Shown one piece after another: positions 5,446-8,424 of a stretch of DNA of 8,424 nucleotides (position 1 is its first letter; every line of letters starts with the position of its first letter). The notes under the pieces were generated by a model. That model saw only the letters and a program-made list of their open reading frames with translations. It was not told the DNA's origin and did not search any database. The position numbers and the translations under genes are program-made. Source of the DNA: Alphaproteobacteria bacterium (lineage in GTDB: Bacteria; Pseudomonadota; Alphaproteobacteria; Rhizobiales; Aestuariivirgaceae); the NCBI GenBank assembly GCA_026400595.1, contig JAPLOT010000302.1, forward strand, positions 1-8,424, in the 5' to 3' direction.

Positions 5446-6827
5446 ATGATCAACACCAACGAACTGGCGAAGCAGGTTTCGGCATCGGGCCGCAGGGCGG
5501 GCGGGCGCGAAGGCCGCCGCGCCATGCGGGCCGCACCCATTGCATCGTTTCCCACGCTGGTGCGCAACATTCCCGTCTACCAGATGGTGCCGGACGAGGC
5601 GGTCGAGCTGATCCACGAGGAGTCCCTGAAGATCCTCGAAGAGGTGGGCTGCGAGTTCCGCGACGACGAGGCCGTCGTCATGTGGAAGGCGGCCGGCGCC
5701 GACGTGAAGGGCACGCGCGTCCACATCGACCGCGCCCTGTTGATGAGTCTGGTGTCGCAGGTGCCGTCCGAGTTCACGCTCAACGCGCGCAATCCGGAGC
5801 GCACGGTGAAGGTGGGCGGGCGCAACACCGTCTTCGTGCCCATGTATGGCGCGCCCTATGTGCGCGATCTCGACAACACCCGGCGCTATGGCTCGCTGGA
5901 GGATCTCAACAACTTTCACAAGCTGTCCTACATGTCCCCGGCGCTGCACTCGTCGAGTTCCATCATCTGCGAACCGATGGAGATTCCGGTGCCCCGCTGG
6001 TCTGGGATGCCACCATGCTGGACGCGATGAAGGTCTATGCCCGGCACAACCAGCCGCTCATCCTCGCGCCCTTTGCGCTCTGCGGCGCCTCGACCGCGGC
6101 GTCCGCTGTTGGCGCCGTGGCCCAGGTCAATGCCGAGGCGCTGGCGGGTGTCGCCTTCACCCAGCTTGTCAGGCCCGGCAGCCCGCAGATCTACGGGCAG
6201 TTCATGGTGACGGTCGACATGAAGTCGGGTGCCCCGATGGGCGGAACGCCCGAGGCCGCGCAGATGATGTACCTGATGGGCGCGCTGGCCCGAAAGTACA
6301 GGCTGCCCTGGCGCACCTCCGGATTCCACGTCGGGTCAAAGCTGAACGACGCCCAGGCCGGCTACGAGGCCAACATGCTGATGCATGCGGCGATCCTGGC
6401 GGGTGCGAACTACATCTGGCATGTCGCCGGCTGGCTCGAAGCCGGATTGTGCTGCGGCTACTCGAAGTTCGTGACCGACGCCGAGCAACTGGTCGGCTGG
6501 TACAAGTATGCAGGCGGACTCTCCTTCGACGATTTCAAGGAGGCCATGGCCGCCGTCCGCGAGGTTGGTCCAGCCGGGCATTTTCTCGGCACCCAGCACA
6601 CGCTGGAACACTTCGAGAAGGCCTTCTTCATTCCCAGCATCATGGATTTCAATTCCTTCGAGCAATGGTCGGCGGAAGGCGGGAAGGATCACGACACGCG
6701 GGGCCGCGAGAAGGCCCGCGCTCTGCTGGCGGCCTATGAGGAGCCCAGGCTCGACGAAGGCATTGCCGAAGGATTGCGCGACTTCATTGCGCGGCGCGAA
6801 GAGGAACTGCCGAATAGCGTCAGCTGA
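5446..6827 (+). pseudogene. MttB-family trimethylamine/betaine methyltransferase homologue, interrupted by a frameshift
   Basis: MttB-superfamily proteins demethylate trimethylamine or quaternary amines such as glycine betaine, passing the methyl group to a corrinoid protein. Seen: the family reads from ATG 5446 (GAGG 5 nt upstream) in one frame up to about 5990, including EEVGCEFRDDEAV, TVKVGGRNTVFVPMYGAPY and SSSSIICEPMEIPV. It then continues in the next frame from about 5994 with PLVWDATMLDAMKVYARHNQ, FHVGSKLNDAQAGYEANML, REVGPAGHFLGTQHTLEHF and EQWSAEGGKD to TGA 6827. The first frame ends at a TGA at 6028-6030. Restoring one base in the CCCC run at 5992-5995 gives a continuous 460-residue protein, near normal family length. 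Past the shift there is no in-frame amber codon, so it belongs to the non-pyrrolysine branch. No corrinoid protein or corrinoid methyltransferase is in the window. It could be a recent pseudogene, a sequencing error, or less likely a programmed shift. Confidence 0.88.
5992..5995 (+). other. Frameshift site: CCCC run in the MttB-like gene
   Basis: Family-like sequence leaves one frame and resumes in the -1 frame around this C run (codons GTG CCC CGC). The window of possible positions is roughly 5985-6010, between the end of the EPMEIPV segment and the start of DATMLDAM. One missing C is the simplest explanation. There is no X-XXY-YYZ slippery heptamer. Confidence 0.65.
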
Positions 6828-6828
6828 C

Positions 6829-6850
6829 GGCGCCGTGCTAGGCTGGCGCC
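6829..6850 (+). other. Inverted repeat abutting the marC start codon
   Basis: GGCGCC at 6829-6834 and again at 6845-6850 can pair across a 10-nt loop, ending directly at ATG 6851. It fills the 23-bp gap between the MttB-like gene and marC and lacks a T run. It could weaken marC translation or be chance in GC-rich DNA. Confidence 0.3.
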
Positions 6851-7483
6851 ATGCTGGGCGACTTCATCACCTCTGCCATTGCGACACTGCTGGTGGTTGC
6901 CGATCCCGTCTTCATGAGCGCGCTGTTTCTCGGCATCACCAATGGCATGGGCAAGGAGCAGCGCCGCGAGGTGGCGTTGCGCGCCTCGATCATCGCCTTC
7001 TGCATCCTGCTGGCGGCGGGCCTTGGCGGCGCCCAGCTGCTGAACCTGCTGGGCATCTCGCTCTCGGCCTTCCGCATCGCCGGCGGACTTCTCCTTCTGT
7101 CGGCCGCGGCCGAGATGGTCTTCGACCGCCGCAGCCAGCGGCTCCAGGCCACGGCCGAGCAGGCCATCACCGTCGATCATGTGCGGAACATCGCGGCCTT
7201 CCCGCTGGCGATCCCGCTCATGGCAGGCCCCGGCGCCATCACGGCGATGATCCTGCTGGCCGGGCGCGCCGATGGCCGAATCGAATATCTGGTCTCGCTC
7301 TATGTGGTCGCCGGACTCGTCATGGCGGCCTGCTTTGCCTGCTTCCTCGCGGCGGAGCGCATCTCCAAGATCATGGGCATCACCGGCCGTGCGGTGTTGA
7401 CGCGGCTTCTCGGCATCATCCTCGCCGCGCTGGCCGTGCAGTTCATCATCGACGGCGTGGTGGCGCTCAGTCCGTCGCCATGA
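6851..7483 (+). CDS. MarC-family integral membrane protein
   Basis: A 210-residue inner-membrane protein of the MarC (formerly UPF0056) family, whose molecular function is still unclear; the original link to multiple antibiotic resistance was not upheld. Seen: about six hydrophobic segments, an N-terminal segment with VVADPVFMSALFLGIT where the family has its conserved DP, AFRIAGGLLLLSAAAEM in the third segment, and the family hallmark AIPLMAGPGAITAMILLAG at about residues 117-135. The C-terminal helices (TRLLGIILAALAVQFIIDGV) are typical. Length is normal. ATG 6851 is the first start and follows the MttB-like gene by 23 bp, but there is no clear ribosome-binding site; TAGGCT at 6839-6844 could be a -10 giving a leaderless mRNA. 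Its last 17 bp overlap the convergent gene on the minus strand. A functional link to the methylamine locus is not evident. Confidence 0.93.
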   Translation: MLGDFITSAIATLLVVADPVFMSALFLGITNGMGKEQRREVALRASIIAFCILLAAGLGGAQLLNLLGISLSAFRIAGGLLLLSAAAEMVFDRRSQRLQATAEQAITVDHVRNIAAFPLAIPLMAGPGAITAMILLAGRADGRIEYLVSLYVVAGLVMAACFACFLAAERISKIMGITGRAVLTRLLGIILAALAVQFIIDGVVALSPSP

Positions 7484-7757
7484 GTTCGGTCCTCACCTGA
7501 CGCTCGATCCGCTGGATCTCCATCATGATCATGTCGGTGGGATAGTCGACGCCATGTTCCTCGAAGTCATCGGCGATCTTCTGCACAACGTCATGCGGGC
7601 CGGGCAGGCGATAGTCGGCGTCCATCACGTCGCGCGCATAGCGCGTCAGCCGGTCGCCGCGCAGTCCGAGACGCATTCCCGCCCACAGGCCGAGCCGCAG
7701 GTTGCGCCGTCCGATCACTTGTCCTTCGGTGTGCATCTCGATTTCCTCGATCGACAT
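7467..7757 (-). CDS. Short DUF1476 / F1-ATPase zeta-subunit-like protein
   Basis: A 96-residue soluble protein. In Paracoccus and relatives the zeta subunit (DUF1476) inhibits ATP hydrolysis by F1-ATPase through its N-terminus. Seen: RRNLRLGLWAGMRLGL from residue 17, then YARDVMDADYRLPGPHDVVQK, matching the family pattern of an RN..LG.WA helix, YA..V..AD and PG..DV..K, and a C-terminal helix to the end. Only 16 residues precede the RRN motif, whereas canonical zeta proteins have roughly ten more, with a conserved FDDRE...AKFAHD-like stretch that is missing here. So this is probably a divergent paralogue, not the inhibitor itself. ATG 7757 has AGGAG 6 nt upstream; a longer ORF to 7868 would run through the upstream gene. 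It lies 10 bp after the membrane-protein gene and overlaps marC convergently by 17 bp. Family assignment is by eye. Confidence 0.8.
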   Translation of the reverse strand: MSIEEIEMHTEGQVIGRRNLRLGLWAGMRLGLRGDRLTRYARDVMDADYRLPGPHDVVQKIADDFEEHGVDYPTDMIMMEIQRIERQVRTELMATD

Positions 7758-7767
7758 CAGTTTCTCC

Positions 7768-8067
7768 TCATGATTGTGCGGCGATGCTGCGCGACAGGCG
7801 CGGCAGCAGGCGCGTGGCAACGAAACCCAGGGCCAGCAGGACGGCCGAGACCAGGGCCCAGATGGCAATCACCAGCCACTCGCCCACGCCGGTTCCGAAC
7901 AGGGCGAACCACGAGGCCCATTCCACCAGCTCCGGGTTGGCCGGAATGAGATCGGCATTGGTGGCGGCCAGGCTGCCGCCCAGGCCGATCGCGGCGTGCA
8001 GCAGCCAGGCCAGGCCCGACCACAGGGCGATGACGCCCGCCGTTGCGATCCAGACGAGATTGCGCAT
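7768..8067 (-). CDS. Unrecognised small membrane protein with two transmembrane segments
   Basis: A 99-residue protein that I do not recognise. Seen: a hydrophobic segment at residues 3-27 (LVWIATAGVIALWSGLAWLL) with one positive charge before it, a polar loop of about 25 residues with NADLIPANPELVEW, a second hydrophobic stretch at about 58-86 containing GTGVGEWLVIAIWALVSAVL, and a basic tail RLLPRLSR. It could have two helices with both termini in the cytoplasm. The first segment could also be an uncleaved signal anchor. ATG 8067 shares its A with the TGA stop of the upstream DUF4112 gene (TGATG), and AAGGA lies 8 nt upstream, so translation is likely coupled. The next gene starts 10 bp after its stop. 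The tight packing suggests the three products work together at the membrane, but the role is unknown. Confidence 0.85.
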   Translation of the reverse strand: MRNLVWIATAGVIALWSGLAWLLHAAIGLGGSLAATNADLIPANPELVEWASWFALFGTGVGEWLVIAIWALVSAVLLALGFVATRLLPRLSRSIAAQS

Positions 8068-8424
8068 CAGGTGTTTCCTTTCATGTGTTCGCGCAGAAGG
8101 CGCAGGTTCCGCTGGTTGGCCTTGAAGACCATGTCGAAGGCGAAGCCGACCACCGGGATGGCGCCCACCACCATGTCGGCGGCGACATTGCCGCCCATGC
8201 GCGCAAGCAGCGGCAGGGGCGCGCCATGCCGTATGGCTTCCGCGAGGAGGTAGAGCGAGATGCCGGTGCCCGCCAGGCTGCCGGCGCCGGGAACGATGCT
8301 GAGCAGTCCGTCGGCGCCGAAGGACCGGGTGGTGCCCGGGATGCGGATGGCGCTGTCGGTAAACCAGGACAGCCATTCAAGCCGGGCCAGCGTGCCTTCA
8401 CGCGTCAGGTCGACGTGGATGGTG
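8067..8424 (-). CDS. DUF4112-family protein (partial, C-terminal part)
   Basis: An open frame enters from the right edge and runs 118 codons to TGA at 8069-8067; the start lies outside the window. DUF4112 is a family of small, probably membrane-associated proteins without known function. Seen: LSWFTDSAIRIPGTTRSFGA, then DGLLSIVPGAGSLAGTG followed by a hydrophobic SLYLLAEAIR segment, ARMGGNVAADMVVGAIPVVG, and the family-like ending FDMVFKANQRNLRLLREH. The repeated GL..IVPG.G and VGAIPVVG turns, each before a hydrophobic stretch, are the family's hallmark. The stop overlaps the start of the next gene by one base (TGATG). This frame has no start codon near the edge, so simple ORF finding can miss it. 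Confidence 0.88.
   Translation of the reverse strand, partial: TIHVDLTREGTLARLEWLSWFTDSAIRIPGTTRSFGADGLLSIVPGAGSLAGTGISLYLLAEAIRHGAPLPLLARMGGNVAADMVVGAIPVVGFAFDMVFKANQRNLRLLREHMKGNT

Noticed and set aside
4363..5949. 528-codon open frame on the minus strand
   Set aside because: Antisense across the LysR gene, its control region and the MttB-like gene. The product is rich in His, Arg, Gly and Leu with no domain, and the plus strand carries strong family matches.
5446..6827. Programmed -1 ribosomal frameshift in the MttB-like gene
   Set aside because: No X-XXY-YYZ slippery heptamer and no obvious downstream stimulatory hairpin at the required spacing. An indel or sequencing error is simpler.
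5446..6827. Pyrrolysine-encoding MttB with in-frame amber codon
   Set aside because: The break is a frameshift, the first-frame stop is TGA, and the continuing frame has no internal TAG.
8081..8401. 106-codon minus-strand open frame at the right edge
   Set aside because: It overlaps the DUF4112 frame in another phase; its product is Pro/Ser/Trp-rich with no family match, while the frame ending at 8067 shows clear DUF4112 motifs.

Overview
The window is GC-rich, densely coded DNA from a bacterium, most likely an alphaproteobacterium. The reasons are the codon bias, a DUF1476 protein (the F1-ATPase zeta-subunit family, typical of Alphaproteobacteria), a GcvA-type LysR regulator and an MttB-family methyltransferase homologue. 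It holds no rRNA, tRNA, insertion sequence, CRISPR array or phage gene. Two genes are cut by the window edges: the kinase at the left and the DUF4112 protein at the right. Layout, left to right: (1) Positions 1-4235 are on the minus strand. Read in transcription order they encode an APC-superfamily amino-acid/choline-type permease (4235-2649), an intrinsic terminator-like hairpin with a UUCG loop (about 2632-2601), a GlpA-like FAD oxidoreductase with a C-terminal BFD-type [2Fe-2S] domain (2585-1230), a smaller FAD oxidoreductase (1243-371) and the N-terminal third of a glycerol-kinase-like FGGY kinase (374 to beyond 1). The last three genes overlap by 14 and 4 bp and look translationally coupled. 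(2) Positions 4236-4461 are a 226-bp divergent control region. (3) Positions 4462-6827 are on the plus strand: a LysR regulator followed by an MttB-family (trimethylamine/betaine methyltransferase-like) gene broken by an apparent one-base loss at a C run near 5992. (4) Positions 6851-7483 (+) encode a MarC-family membrane protein. (5) Positions 8424-7467 (-) are a compact three-gene unit (DUF4112 protein, unrecognised two-helix membrane protein, short zeta/DUF1476-like protein) that converges on and overlaps marC by 17 bp. Regions 1 to 3 look like one catabolic locus. A permease would import a small nitrogenous or quaternary-amine solute, the MttB homologue would act on a methylated amine, and the kinase plus two flavoproteins resemble a glycerol/glycerol-3-phosphate oxidation module. 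The kinase has Gly where GlpK enzymes carry a glycerol-contacting Arg, so its substrate may not be plain glycerol. The best regulatory evidence is a shared palindrome, TTGAG-N5-CTCAA. It contains a LysR-type T-N11-A box and occurs just upstream of the LysR gene (4417-4431) and again upstream of the MttB gene (5355-5369). The joint substrate is inferred and cannot be fixed from this sequence.
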